Assembly: GCA_037783545.1 (NCBI GenBank)
Contig: JBBELK010000024.1
Coordinates: 744,001-808,000, forward strand
Length of the DNA: 64,000 nucleotides
Direction of reading: 5' to 3'
DNA from: Henricia sp. BOLD:AAB3569
Lineage: Eukaryota; Echinodermata; Asteroidea; Spinulosida; Echinasteridae
Part shown: piece after piece, positions 49,191-62,236 of the stretch
Position numbering within the stretch: the first letter of the stretch is position 1
How the letters are laid out: each line of letters begins with the position of its first letter
The notes under the pieces: model-generated
Seen by the model: only the letters and a program-made list of their open reading frames with translations
The model's database searches: none
Told to the model about the DNA's origin: nothing
Program-made: the position numbers and the translations under genes

Positions 49191-49440
49191 AAGGGTCTTT
49201 CTATAAATTAGGGGTCCAATGTTGGTGTCCCCCGTTACATTTTACATCTTGTTTTTGTAAATTCAGGACATAATCTTTAAATACCTTCCATCTCAAAGAG
49301 TGAGTACATAAAGTACAATTCATACAAGATGGTTTAAAAGCCATTTTAATGATTTTTGTACGAAAAATAACACATATCAGGTGTAACCGGGGACACTAAA
49401 TGTCACACTTTTGGACCCCTAATTTATAGAAAGACCCATA
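49191..49440. mobile_element. MITE, GGGTC family (copy 2)
   Basis: Duplicate of 32831-33080. Confidence 0.85.
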
Positions 49441-49885
49441 AGTGCAGATTATGAATTATTAGTGCACTGTTAGCCTGTCAGTGCAGCGTGTTTCCCGTCA
49501 CCACTTTACAAGATGAGCGATAAAGCAACTTATTCTACAAAGGTAACACAAAACACAAACAAACACAAAAACACGAGACTCTTTCGAAGTTCACGCAGCG
49601 ATAAAAAGGTAAACTTTTGTTTCACTTTTTCCAACTGCGACTTGAGATGTTATTATACTTAAAGATTATATTATCTAAACTCATGGAAAATAAGTATCGG
49701 AGAAATCTTGTTTACTCAGATCCCAAGTTAAAAGTTAGTTAAAAGTTAAGCCAAGATTTGTGTTAGTTAAATATGCTAAATTACATTACAATTCTTTTGA
49801 AGGGTTTTGGGTAGTCCAATGTTGACTTATCCACATTTAAAAAAAACATCTTTAATACCTAACACCACATTTTACCAAACTTGGG

Positions 49886-49975
49886 ATGAGAGAAAAATCG
49901 TAAGGGCCTTGTCGGGATTCGAACTCTAGACCTTTGACTCGCAGGACATGGCAAACTTAAATTCTTTAAGTTTGC
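49886..49975 (-). mobile_element. SINE fragment, family S (copy 2)
   Basis: Duplicate of 33526-33615. Confidence 0.7.
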
Positions 49976-50652
49976 CATGCCGAAATGAAATTCCATTTCC
50001 CCAGAATCTAAATTTAGTTACCATCTCTGTACAAGCTTAGCATAATTTCTCCAAATAATCTGAAAAATTTTGGATTAAAATAAGTACGAGCAAAGAAACA
50101 CCCTCTGACATTTAGCGAAAAAAACCAGCTCCTCGTCAAAATACCAACCTAAGCTGGCGATTTCTCCAGCTGTGCTGAATGGAGGGAACCAACTATATAA
50201 GCATATAACTCATGTGCCACTGGTGTTCTACATGTAGACCACAGCAGACCCGAGGAATTGAAAACCAGGATGTCTACAATTGAAATTCGCTTTAACATCA
50301 GTAGTCCTTGGCTGAGGAATGCCTAACATGGCATGTGGGATTATTAGGACATTAAACAGCAAAAATACTTTAATCATCTCAAGAATCTCAGCTCTGACTT
50401 AAAGTGGTCCTACTGTACTTCTACAAAAATGCTCGAAAGAAATTAATTTTGAATTGTATGTAAACTAGACATCATAAGTAAAATTGACTTCATTTTGACA
50501 TGGAAACGTCCATCATTGCCTAAAAACTATATTTCATTTTAAAAAGGGAACTGACATTTTTTTTTAAATTTAAATTTCTAAAATTATACTCAAGTGGAAG
50601 TCAAACGATTTTTTTAATCAGAATGTTGAAATGCCAAAACCTGATACTAGCT

Positions 50653-51460
50653 TTAAAGGAGTTGTCCAGGTTTTTCCAGAAAATGGATTTTGTTCTAAAC
50701 TAACAATCATATAAAATACCTCCCCAAAATACTATCCTGGGAAGAAAACAATCGTCAATTTGGATGTTAAAGCAAAAAGGTCGGTGTAATGCACTTGTCA
50801 ATTGTAACCCGCGCCCTGGGGGACCCTGGCTATAGCGGGGCACTAGCGGGGACCTACCCAAGGGTTTCCAAGAAAAAGGCGCCCCGCTACCCTGGACATT
50901 ACCCCGGGACTGACCCGAGACTTCCAAAGGGGTCGCCCCGCAAGCCGGGGCGATACCCAGGGATTTCCAAAAACAGATGCCCCGCCGGCCGGGGCATATG
51001 CAGGTACATCCACATTAAGCCCGGCGTTACAGGGTCTGGACTGTGCGGGGACTTCCAACTTATGCCCAGCGGTCAGGGGCGGGGACTTACCCATGGGTTC
51101 CAAGAAAACAGTGTCCCCGCCCCGTGGCACTTGACTAGAAACTTACCAGGGACTACCTGGGGGTTTCCAAATTTCAATATGGAAGTTCCCGGCTAAGTCC
51201 CCGCTAGTCCAGGGTCCCCCGGGGCGCGGGTTACAATTGACAAGTGCATAATCACTGCACTGCTTTATGCAATCAGATAAGTTAGTTTGTAAAATATTGG
51301 TGTTTTTAAAAAAGATATATATCCTTTAACATATACAGATTGAGAGCGCAAAATTTCAGAATGGTAATGAGAAAGATATGACAAATGATATGGTATAAAA
51401 ATCTCGACACCCATGGGAAAAATGGGGGCTCAAAAATGTGATCTGGAAGTGCTCCTTTAT
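50653..51460 (+). mobile_element. Interrupted family A element (copy 2)
   Basis: Duplicate of 34293-35100. Confidence 0.88.
50790..51248. mobile_element. GC-rich TAA-flanked element (copy 2)
   Basis: Duplicate of 34430-34888. Confidence 0.88.
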
Positions 51461-51815
51461 GACATGCTGTCATGTATAGTACAGCTTTTGCCCTCTCTTT
51501 AAAAAAGGTGCACAGGGAATCTTTCACATAACCTATGAGTATCAATCACTGTACGGTAAACACTTAGAGACATACTGTATATTTAAATGACCTAAAATCA
51601 ACACTGACACCAGTGATGTAGATAATGACAAGTCTATTAGTCTATCAGTCTAGTCAAAAATAATGCTTGGACACCTACCATAGAATGTCTTTGCTGCACG
51701 TTCCTTTTAGTTTATTTAATATTGTTAAGGAACTTATGATGCACTGACAGCTGTGGACTATTTACAGCAAAATACATTTTATATAGATGATGTGCTCTTC
51801 GTTTATATCTAAACC

Positions 51816-51992
51816 GCCCTCTGTTGAAAACTGGTCGTCGTTATGCGCACGCATCCTGTTTTGCATAAATTTGGTTTGGTAATTCAAAGACGATTTGACA
51901 TGCGAACCTCATTCCTAAACCAAATTTATGCAAAACACGATGCGTGCACATAAATGCCGGGCATGTTTTGGTTTGCTGTGACGTCAGAGGGC
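51816..51992. mobile_element. 177-bp MITE (copy 2)
   Basis: Duplicate of 35456-35632. Confidence 0.85.
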
Positions 51993-52394
51993 ACATCGTC
52001 TATTGGATGACAGGAAGCCTTGAGAGTGCATGTCATATAGTTTGGACTACCCGGTACATCAGATGCCAGCCACAGGTTGTTACAAGAGAGACATTTAAAA
52101 ATCTACACTTACCTTGTCAAACTTTAGTTCTAAGCACACCCCCTATAACCCAAATACCAAGTCACATAAAACTATGTATTTCTCCTTATAGGCGTATGTA
52201 TTACTCCATCTACATGATCTAGATCCATCATTTACGTTAAGTAATTTTTTGATTGTCAAGATCCACAACCAAAGTTATCCAATACATGTAGCAGCCATCC
52301 TTTAATACTGAACACAAAATTTGAGAGAGAATGAGTCAAGCTATGAGTACATGGCTATCAATTGAGGGTGTGTTTGCAGAAACTTCAATTTCAC

Positions 52395-52910
52395 TAAATG
52401 CCTTTTTACACTACAACCTCTCAACCCGGGGCGAACTCCGAGACCGTTTCAACCCTGCATTCAACCCTGCATCGTTTCACACTTGTTTCGGCCAAACCGG
52501 GTTTATCTCGCCCAGGGGCGAGTTCAACCCCGAGTTGAACGGGGAGGATTCACACTTGTGCAATTCAAACCCTGGGGCAAGTGGTATAATTGAGCATCGC
52601 TCGCATGCGTAAGTGCTGTCCCCCGCCGGAAATAGTTAACATTGTTCGAATTCATCATCGCTTTTCTGCCCTGTTTTTCTTTTTTGGTGATTGTGCCATT
52701 TGAAAAAGTGAATGACGGACAATGTAAAAAATAGCCTCTCATAACGGGAGCTCTGATCTTCACACATACAACAAGCATGATGTTCATGTGTACACCGGGT
52801 TGAAACCAATCTCGGGGTTGGCACGGGGTTGAATTTTCTCAAGTGTGAAACATCGGGTTTTTTTTAACCCCGCGCCAACCCAAAAATTTTTTAAGTGTGA
52901 AAAGGCCTTA
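52395..52910. mobile_element. TTTCACACTT-box element (copy 2)
   Basis: Duplicate of 36035-36550 with one substitution seen at 52816. Confidence 0.7.
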
Positions 52911-53156
52911 AGTCGAGTATGGAAGATACACAAAGTAGTGTGGGGCGGTTTTTACCACATACATGATGATGTAGAAAGCAACAGTTTAATTTACACAGAA
53001 ATCCAACATGACCAAATTTCTACTTGGCAAGAAGTGAAGAGAAACAATACACAAGTAATACACACATGTACAAAGTTAACAGAAATTGGTCTGGGTAATA
53101 GATGGATAGAAACAAACATAAATCCTGCAAGTTAAAGTTAGCTGCATGGTGGTTAA

Positions 53157-53582
53157 GGCCTGTTTAAAGTCAGCCTGACTTTGTTAAATAAAAGCCGGTA
53201 TTTTCCAAAATGGCGGGTTCATGTCACTCAGGCGCTAGGTGTGAACCGAACGTTGGATTGAAAAAGGCAGACCAGACCCGGGTCTGATTTTCCGTTTTAA
53301 AATTCACCTTGGGTAGTATTGAACCTCGCAATTGCTGGGTTGAATGCTACAATTGTCAAGGTCATATGTGGTGTAAATGCTACCTAAATAGATTCCTTAG
53401 GGCAGACCTTTTGTAATGCAAAACAGCCCACGCATGCACTGTGTGCACATTCAGCAGTAACCTTTGCGGTTGTTAAGGTGGACTGAACCCGAATCGAGAC
53501 ATTCTATAAACACGGCAAATTTCCAGATTCGCAGTCGCAATAAAAATGCCGGATCTTTGCCATTTTCAATGTAAACACAGCG
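53157..53582 (-). mobile_element. Repeat family H (copy 2)
   Basis: Duplicate of 36797-37222. Confidence 0.7.
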
Positions 53583-53809
53583 TTGGATGCATGTGAATTA
53601 AGACAATATTACATGAGTGGACCCATCACCTATAAAGGTTAATATCGGAATAAAATACCAAAGAAGTGAGAGAGTGTGTATTCCACAGCTTGATGTTATC
53701 AAGAAAACAAGTCCAATATGGGATTTTTACCAAATGATATAGGTATAATGTGCTTCCAAAACTGTAAAAATCCCACGTGGATTTTAGAGAATGATTGCAG
53801 AAGCGCAAA

Positions 53810-54835
53810 GATTGTGCAAAGACTCGTGTGAGCTGTGTGCGGTGCAAGAGTGTCACACAAACCAATACTATTCACTTACTCACTTCTTCTATAATGTTCT
53901 CAAATGGGTCAAGGTTTGCCGCACTTGTAACTACAATCACAAACAACAATGAACAGAGATAAGATATTACAAAATACAAAAACTTCCTGTGTCATCACAT
54001 GAACGCCAAATGCATTTTTACAGGATGGAGATTACAATAGTCTGTTGCTCCTGGTCTTGGTCTGGGTGTTTTTGCAATCCTCCTACATGTACATGTATAG
54101 ACTTTTCATTTTTTAATGTAATGCTTTGAGATGCTTGGCGGCGGCAAACATAATGGTCCCATGTGACCAGTTCGCTATGTTTGCGTCACTCTTATACCCA
54201 GCACGATGTGGCATAGGGACTCCCCCCTAACGCCCCTATACCTCAACACACTCTTCCCTTTTGTTAATGCACCAACACCCCCACCCCCCTAAAAACTGAA
54301 AGAAATTCCTTTGGAATTCCTTGGATGTTTGAGACACAATGGGGGAACAATGGTAGGGGGAGTACCCTCTGCCACATATCGAGCTGCATATGGTCACTCT
54401 TGAGCTAAAGTGTGCACGCTCAAAATGATGCAAAACAATAGTGGACTGATCACATGGGACTGTTATATGTTTGCTGCCACCGAGCATTTCCAAAAGTCTC
54501 CAATTGAAGTGCATGGCCCAAAACACTCGTCCCCATATAAAAATGGCAGTGCCATTCAGTAACTAAATTTCTACATGTACCTCGAAATACATGTAGGTAA
54601 ATTTTTCTGACCATCCTACAAACATTGTTCTTGCATTTGACATCAGCACCATTTGATGAAACTTAGGTCCTGTCTTTCATCAATGTTATTGCAGTGTGTG
54701 AAACACACCAGTAGGACCTAATTTTATTTCACAAAAATGGTTTTGGATGTCAAATGCATCGAGAGAATGAAGAGAAAAATATATGACCACAGAATTGCTA
54801 GAAAATACCCCAGTTGATAAAGTTCAATAACTCAC
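53810..54835. other. Diverged intron segment downstream of the intact exon (copy 2)
   Basis: Begins with an 8-bp deletion relative to 37450. On the minus strand the intron starts with GTGAGT at 54835. Confidence 0.9.
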
Positions 54836-57800
54836 CTTGTTCGTCATCGAAGCTTGCCAAGGGAACTGGAGCAGGGCTGTTACGATTGGCTTCTACACTG
54901 CCACCTCTTGGTCCATCTACAGCCTGACTCGCCTTCCCTTTCTTCACGACACTCTCTTCAGGTTTGGTTTTCAATCGACTGCTGCCCGGGTTGGCGACAC
55001 TCTGCACGAGGGACTCCATGGAAGAACTCAACTGGCTCGGGCTGAGGTCCTCCTCCGAAGCCAAGTCCATTCTGTGATCATTTGAAATATGATGGTACTC
55101 TGACGACATTTCCTCGAAAGGTTGAGAGAGCTGGAAGCTGTCAATAGTGGAAACTGACTCTATACTAACTCGGCTGCCTGGAGTAAGCTTAGTATCAACG
55201 GCAGAATTATTTGTGACAGATTGTTGAACTTTGATGTTCTTTGAGTCTTTGATGGCTCTCTCGGTTTTACCCTTGTCACCCTGCTTGGACTCTGGTTGGG
55301 TGAGCCCTGTTATTGCCTCAAAACGACTTTCAGGCTTACGAGGTACAGCCGACTTATTTGAATCAGATCTAGTCGTAATTTTGTGAGACAAGTCAGGACT
55401 GCTGTCGGAGCTGTACCCGAGATTGTCTGAAGATCTTGGCCTACGGTATAGATGAGAAGTAAGATGCTGTGTGGATGCAGTGTCTTCGTCTGAGCTGCTC
55501 TCGTCTCGAGGTGAATGACGTGGGTCATTGATTTTACCAGGAAGATTGAGACTTGTAGGCTTTGTGAGTTTGCCAGAACTCCCAAGGGTGTGATAGGAAG
55601 GAACGTCCTGCTTCTTCCTTGCTTCTGATGCAGGCATTTCGCTTGCAACAGCTTTACTTTTCAAAGCCAAGTCAGATTTAGCTCTTTCTCTTCGAGCTCT
55701 TCGTTTCGTACGTTGAGAAACTGCAAATTCCTTCAGGTCTCTGAGACGCTTCTGCAAAGCTGGCGGAAGCTCAGAAATCCGTTTCTCAAAAGGTTTGTAA
55801 TTTTTAAGGAACAAATCATCGGCTTCCTTATCCAGGACAGAATACATATGCTCCAGCTCAGACAGAGCGTCTTCGAAGTCGGCGCTGACTCTGTTGTCCT
55901 TGAGTTGCCGCCCTGGAGGTGATGGGTAACCACTGCTTCCGCTGCTTTGACTTTTTGGTTTACCTCGCAAACGCTTCAAGACCTCCACCCATTCCAGGGG
56001 TACCTCCTGTCTTCCACGACGTACTGTTGGTAGCGGCTCCGAATCGGGAGATTTAAGTTTAGTTGGAGAGGAAGGAACCATTCCTGTTTTAGGAGTGGAT
56101 TTTGGTTTCTCTTGTTCCACTAATGACGTATTTGATTCCTTTTGGTTGCTCCGATTTTCATGTCTTGTGCTGTGTATCTTTGATTTAGTGGGAGAGGACT
56201 CATTGCTGTCAACAGATGGGGATGACAATGCTTTATCCTTTCTCACATTGCCGCCAATATAATTTCTTGCCACTGTGGATTTGGTCTCAAACAGATGGTT
56301 TTCAGATGTATGTTTGAAGGTTTCATGTTTCTCCAACCATTCAGCAGGTGCTGCACATTTACTATGAGGCTCAGAATCAAATTTGAATTTGCTTGGAGAA
56401 GTTGGGAGTTTGTCAATAATAGGTGTGCGTTTCAGTCTGTCTTGCTCACGCTGTTCCTTATTACGGCCCTTGCTGTGATAGTGAGTTGTGGGAATTTGGG
56501 CAAATTCTGACGTCTTGGCTTGAGGGGGAGATGCTGCTACAGTGCTTCTGACGTGGGCTTCAATAAGAGGCTCTTCTTTTGGATGGTTCTGTTTAGCTTG
56601 TGGATCACTGTACAAAGATTCGGAATTAGAGTCAGGAGATGACAAAACTCCTTTGTGCCTGAAAATAGGTTCCCCCGTCTTCGTGAGTTGAGGCTGAAAT
56701 AATTGGGGACTTCCGACATAACTGTCGATGGAAACTGGCTCAATGATTCTGGTATCATGATCACTTTCCTCACTAGCTTGCCTCATCATTCTCATAAACA
56801 AAGCAGCACCACGGGAAACTCCCTTCTTCCTGAGCTCTTCAAGATCATCTGTGGATTTACTCTGAATGTTTTGGGAGAGTTCCTCGCTCTTAAGAACCCT
56901 GTCTCTGTTATCCAACCTTGTCAAGCTTTTACTCCTAGGTTTGGTGTTGCAGTCTCCTTCAAGACTTTGTTCCCTCTGCTGAGCTCGAGCACGATGTTTC
57001 AGCCGGTCGAAACGCGATTGCCTTTCTGCAGTTGCAGAAGAGGTTTGGTCAGCACTCGGATCACTTTTGTGGACCTGGTTTTCTCGGAAGGGTGTTACAG
57101 GCGGACTGGATGAATTCAACTGATTATCTTTTTCATAACATGCAAACGTATTGTGCTGGCGCTCGAGGGTAGAATCCTTCGAAGCATAGCTGTTGGGTAT
57201 TTTGTCTGGAGATTCTGATTGGTAGGCAAATATTGGTGTTTGTTTCCTGGATTCCATGCCCCAATACGCTTCCCCACCATCCACGGCTGGCTCCAATCCT
57301 ATGCGATCTGCCTCAACCATCGTTGCGGTGTACCTTTTAGAAGAGGCTCTGATGCGCCAACCATTGCCGAATGACTTGTCATCATTTAGTGCAGGCTTTG
57401 AAGTAGAATCCAGATCAGGTGACTGCTTTCTTGGGAAGTCATAATGGCTTATCTGAGAGGAATATTCTGGAGAAGACACCTCACCAGCTGTATACTGCTG
57501 CCACTCGACTCCACTCAAGTCAGATTTGGTCTTTTGGGGTGATCTATCTGACACTGAGCCTTGCTGCCAACCTCCACTGCTTGAAGGATGGATACTGGTA
57601 GGAGAAAACTGGAATCTGGAGCTATGGCTGTTCCACTCAGGGTCGGAGCTTTCTTGGGAGGAAGAGCGGAGCAGTTCTCTACGTGCAGAAGACTGCCTTG
57701 GCTGCACAGATCGTTTTCTGTCTGCTGATGAGGAAGAGTATAAAACAGGTGATGGTCTGCTCTCACTCAAACGATCCCCCGAAGATCGTCGTTCAAATGA

Positions 57801-59552
57801 TGGCTTCTGCTCCCTGTCATTTCCGTGAGAGGAGTACGCAACTGGACCATCTCCGTAAAGTTTATAATGAGCAGTGTCTTCATTGAATGGGGTGCCTGGC
57901 TTGTTTGGGCGGTCTTTATTCCAGCTGGAAGTTGTCAAGGTCTGTTTTGCCATTTCAAAGGGTTTCGTCCGAGGCTTGGCCGAGAAATCTCGAAGAGAGC
58001 TTATACCACTGTCGCTGATGTACTCTGACTTGAAGTGGTTGTCACTGTTGCCAGGCTGCCACGGTTCTGTGTCGACGAGCTCATGATCTCTGTCAGACAA
58101 GAGCAAGGCTCCAAGACCACTTTTGTGGTCGGCGTTAGTCGGTGATGTTGCTTGAGCTGGATGAATCTCATACCGCGGGGAAGCATGCACAGCTGCCTGG
58201 TTGTTTTGAACAACAAGTCTCTCAGCATTGATGGTTGGAGCCGAGTTACGTCTGTCTGAAGATCTAGAAGCTGCAAAGACACCTTGATCTGGAGAGCTGA
58301 TTTTACGTTGCTTGGGTTTCTCTTGGCTACGCCTGGCTTGGACCTTTCCTGTCTGTATGGGTCTTCCTGGTGACCGACTGTTTTGGTGGTCACCTACTGA
58401 TCTTCTGCTTGGCTCTGCATGTCGGGGTAAAGAATGCGAATCATGTCCACCTTTATTCGCAACTTGCCTTTGGGAAGCATTAGTTGAATGTGCTGCTAGC
58501 TCAAAATGGTCAGAACTCCCAGTAAGGGAAGAAGATCTTTGGATATTTTGCTTCCTTGGCAGACTATGCGGAGGACTGCGTGAAACAGGCATGGTATGCT
58601 GTCTTGGTATGCTGGATTGCCTCGGAGGCGGCGAAATTGCTGTTTTAGAAGGAGTTGATGCTCTGGCTCTACTGGATTTCTGATCGTACATGTAGCTCTG
58701 CTGTGGGTACTTATTTGTAGGTGGTTTACCAACTGGTCTGTTATACATGCCATCTTCAGCAGGCTTCTGTTTATGCTCTACCTTCTGCACAGTGTAGCCG
58801 TGATCTTGTGGTGCCGTTTTACTTGTCGGAGATGCAACAATAGCAAAACCTCGTTGGGGCTCAATAAAATGACTCGAATGAGTTTGCCAGTGGTTGGGAC
58901 TGCCCGATTCGGGAGATGTGTAGTACTCCAGGTCACTGGGCGATTTTGGATCCTCGTCATAATTGGGACCTGAGGGAATGTGGATGCGGTTCAGAGACTG
59001 TTGGCGGCGGGGTGGTTTGGGCGGTCCTGGCAGGTACTGACCATTGTGTGTTGTTGGTGAGGTGACATGTTTGTTGGAGGATTGACTCCAGTAGTCCTCT
59101 CCATTCTGTGAAGGAGATCTTACATCTCTTGGTTGTTCCTTGTGCCGATACGGTGGGGCATACTGCTGCGACCTTACAGCATGCTGAGATGTGTAAACTC
59201 TTTCTTTTGCCCTGCTTTGTACTTCCCTTTGGGTACGAGACTCGTATCTGTAATGCTGATAGGACCTGGATTCAGCATCATGCCTGTAATCATCACTGCG
59301 AACGTAGTCATCTCGACGATACTCGGAGTGATCCGAATAACGACTAGCAGAATGACTTCGCTTCGGTCTAGTGTTGTCGTTATATGCAAGCTCTTGCCCA
59401 GAGTGGTAGTGGTGGCGAGCACGGTGTTGCTCTGTCTTGCTACCATCGGAGTTTGAAGCTTGCCGCTCTAGTGATGACATCCCATTGGTTGATGGGCAGC
59501 TGTCAAGGACAGGCTTCTTGGTCTCACGAGGTGACAAGATGCTAGACAGGCC
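54836..59552 (-). CDS. Giant internal exon (1,572 codons) of a disordered scaffold-like protein, identity unknown
   Basis: Minus-strand open frame between an acceptor (TGTAATTTTTCAG|GGC, exon starts at 59552, phase 0) and a donor (CAAG|GTGAGT, exon ends at 54836, phase 1). The apparent upstream Met and the last residues before the stop are intron read-through. The protein is rich in Ser, Pro, Arg, Gln and His. No transmembrane segment, signal peptide or globular domain is recognised. Features by exon residue: Arg/Tyr/Asp/His-rich stretch 65-120; SH3-ligand-like PGPPKPPRRQ near 175-184; many RSxS and SPxR sites; a helical charged block about 1187-1320 (EWVEVLKRLRGK, ALSELEHMYSVLDKEADD) ending in a basic cluster QRTKRRARRERAK near 1281, possibly a nuclear signal. 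A cytoskeletal, junctional or signalling scaffold is a guess from composition. The 3' third is duplicated at 38492-39578. Confidence 0.9.
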
Positions 59553-60567
59553 CTGAAAAATTACAAAATAAAAATCAAACTTATTTAATGGAAAGTCAAA
59601 TTGCGAACACCACAAAGGCAGTACTTGAGGCATCTCTGTTGACAGCAAACAGTCTGTTATGTAGAGTGAACATCACTTGTGGCTCCCAAATAACAATGTA
59701 TCTTTGCTCACAACAACGACAACTAAAGAACCTTTTATGGATCTCCTGTATACTGAACAAAAAAGAAATGCACATTTTTGAAACTGCCAACATTTTGCAA
59801 TTTAGCCACAACGGAGCAGCAACATTTTTATGAATATCTCAAATATTCAGATGACAGTAGATGTGCATTTCTTGAGAATAGTATACATAGTATAGTATAG
59901 TTATAGTATGCAATACTTCTCACATTATGGAGAATTTGTAAACATATTTCAGAACTTGAGTGCTATATTCATTTAGTTGACCCACAGCTGTGATTACTGG
60001 ATGATAACATTTGGAAGACGAAATGCATTAGAAAATGTGACCGCATTGGATTTTAAATCCTAACATTCATCAGAAGTCAATGCGAATTTAGCATGGAATT
60101 TCAAGAGTAATATTGACTGCAATATACCCCCTTAAGGCCTTTACTGTATGCATCCTGTTAATCTTACACATCCAGTCCAGTGTACTCCAAACCCATTCTA
60201 TCAGTATCACTTGAGAAACAAGAAAAGAAGTTTGCCTTTCATATCCAGCTACCATACATATCACAGCATTTTCGGGTGTATTCAACCACTAAATATCCAG
60301 ACATACCAACGACTATATCAATATTCCTTGTGTCTTTGCACTTATTCCACGCATGCAGTAATGAGCCCAACAGATGTATATAGGCAACCATATATTCCTG
60401 ACCCCAGGTCTGCCAGATTATGTCCTACAGCATTTTTCCAGCATGAGTAATTTTAGTGATTGAGTATCACCAGGGAATCTCCGTAACAGCTGTCTAAAGT
60501 CTTAGATCTGTCTGCACTTGGAATTGTTTGATGTGTTAAAGTCTGTGCTTCAGTGAGGTGCTTCACA
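59553..60567 (-). other. Intron or upstream DNA of the minus-strand gene
   Basis: Starts on the minus strand with the pyrimidine-rich acceptor tract at 59553-59570. No other exon-like signal was recognised. Confidence 0.5.
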
Positions 60568-61168
60568 GCGTGTTTACACTTGATTACGATCTCGGGGTCG
60601 AACACTAAGCTGGGGATCAGCTCCGGATCACAAACCGAGTGTAAATGCTCTCGGGACTAAAACTAGCCCCGGATCAGAATCAATTTGCGGTATAAGCAGT
60701 TAATCTTTACTGCATCCGCTCCACCTACTACAGTCGTTGCAGGGGAAAAGCCCGAGAAATTTAATCGGCCTTGCACACTGTACATGCACACGTAGGTGTG
60801 AATCGACCTCCAATCGCGGACGTCCTTTTGTTCCTCTTTTGTTTGGACATACAGTAGTCTATTTTCCCTTACTCTCGTTGGTTTTGTACAGGAGCGAATC
60901 GCGGACGTTCGCTTGCCAATCGCGGACGATATTGTTCTCTTTGTTAGACCTCCCTAAAACGTCCACGATTGTTTGGGAGAACAAGCGCACACGTTCTGTA
61001 CATGCACACATAGAGCATGACCTTTGACTGCAACTTCTGGTGCCACGCTCGAGATCAACTACAGAATGTAAACACGGCACTCCAAAGCATTGCAGTTAAC
61101 ACTGACGTATCCTTATCAAGGGATCAATCTAAATCTTGATCCCGAGCTCAGGACCAGTGTAAACACAG
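60568..61168. mobile_element. ~600-bp inverted-repeat element (GTGTTTACACT ends)
   Basis: Left GCGTGTTTACACTTGAT and right CCAGTGTAAACACAGG are inverted. GATCTCGGGGTCGA near the left pairs loosely with TTGATCCCGAGCTC at the right. The interior repeats AATCGCGGACG three times. No transposase ORF. Confidence 0.7.
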
Positions 61169-61553
61169 GGTAACAGGCAGCCAGGGCTGTACACTCCTTG
61201 GACATGCTATTAAGAGCCCAATGACCAGGGGTAATAATGACAAAGTACCTTGAGCATCCTTGGGATGGACGTACATGTATGAATGATAAAAAAAGTCTCA
61301 GATTTTCAAGAAAATCAATTTCTAGTACTGACCAGAGAACCACTCTCGGGGGAAAATATGGATTGTTAGAAACTTGTTTTTTTTTTTTTTTTGAATGGGT
61401 CAATGGCTTGGTCATAAACGGTGGCACACACGTAGGTATGTGCCAAATATGTAGGCCAGCATGCATACGTTGACATGCAATGTGTAGTTGCAAAAGTGTG
61501 CCTGCAGTAAATGTACACAAAATCCTGAAAAACTTCTAAAATTAGTAACTTAC
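61169..61553. other. Intron DNA with a T run
   Basis: T run at about 61376-61392. No other feature. Confidence 0.4.
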
Positions 61554-61581
61554 CTTCAGGTCAAGAAAAAGTATTGTTCTC
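61554..61581 (-). CDS. Possible small coding exon upstream of the giant exon
   Basis: The minus strand reads ...CTTGACCTGAAG|GTAAGT, a full consensus donor at 61554|61553, in phase 0. Joined to the acceptor at 59552 it reads RTILFLDLK then GLSSILSPRE with no stop. An AG after a T-rich tract (TTTTTTTTAATTCTTGGAAG) could be its acceptor, giving a 28-nt exon. The frame also stays open further upstream, so the true 5' edge may differ. Confidence 0.35.
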
Positions 61582-61971
61582 CTTCCAAGAATTAAAAAAA
61601 AGATTGACAGAGCAAATTTTTCAGTGACACCATGGCATGGTGACACCAACTTCTAAGAATTGAACAGATGAATATGAAAATGTATTTCAAAGTAACAAAA
61701 CCAATTGTCTTGTTCATTTACCACTGTATTGACAGGCTCCCCTGGACGAATGTAGAACTTTCCAAGAAAATCTCAAGACTTTTTTCCAATTTAACATGTT
61801 TGAAAGAGCGCAAGAACAGTTCATTTAGAAATCAATTTACAATGTTTCATGTCAAGCTTACTTGATTTTTTGTCTCCAAAAGGTAAAATAAAACAGTACA
61901 TTACAGACAAGCCTTTTTACCATTTCATCAGGACAGTTTTTTTGTTCAATGAACTTGAGCATATATCTTGA

Positions 61972-62069
61972 TTGGTTGGCTCAGAGGTCACACGATCCAT
62001 CAACCCTGACAGCCAATGGACTGCCCCCTAAGCAGTGCTTCTACACAGGTCAGAGGTCATCAAAGGTCA
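61972..62069 (+). promoter_or_regulatory. Cluster of AGGTCA half-sites (DR1 + DR4) with CCAAT boxes
   Basis: AGGTCA occurs at 61985, 62047, 62054 and 62064. The last three form AGGTCA-g-AGGTCA-tcaa-AGGTCA, a DR1 followed by a DR4, spacings used by nuclear-receptor dimers. ATTGG (about 61971) and CCAAT (about 62012) lie close by. This is a candidate enhancer or promoter for the minus-strand gene, by motif only. Confidence 0.4.
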
Positions 62070-62236
62070 CAGGGTGGAACCACAGTGATGGCTTTCCCAA
62101 GCAAGATAAATAAATCCTAAAACAAAAGGGCTAAAGGGCAGGCTTTTATGTTTAAGGTGAGGTACACCAACCAGTGAAAATGTGGACCCTCTCGGACCAT
62201 TTGTAGTTGAAAAATAGGAGGGACACATCAGTTCTA

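Larger units (their letters stand above)
39576..55919 (+). repeat. Tandem segmental duplication, copy 2 (16,344 bp)
   Basis: Direct-orientation second copy. It runs without a break into the intact exon at its right edge. It is 16 bp shorter than copy 1 because of indels in the diverged last 2.1 kb, including an 8-bp deletion near 53812 and a shortened C tract near 54275. Confidence 0.97.

Noticed and set aside
59553-59648. Start codon at 59648 for the 1,616-codon frame
   Set aside because: The first 32 codons read through a pyrimidine-rich splice acceptor ending CAG at 59553, so they are intron.
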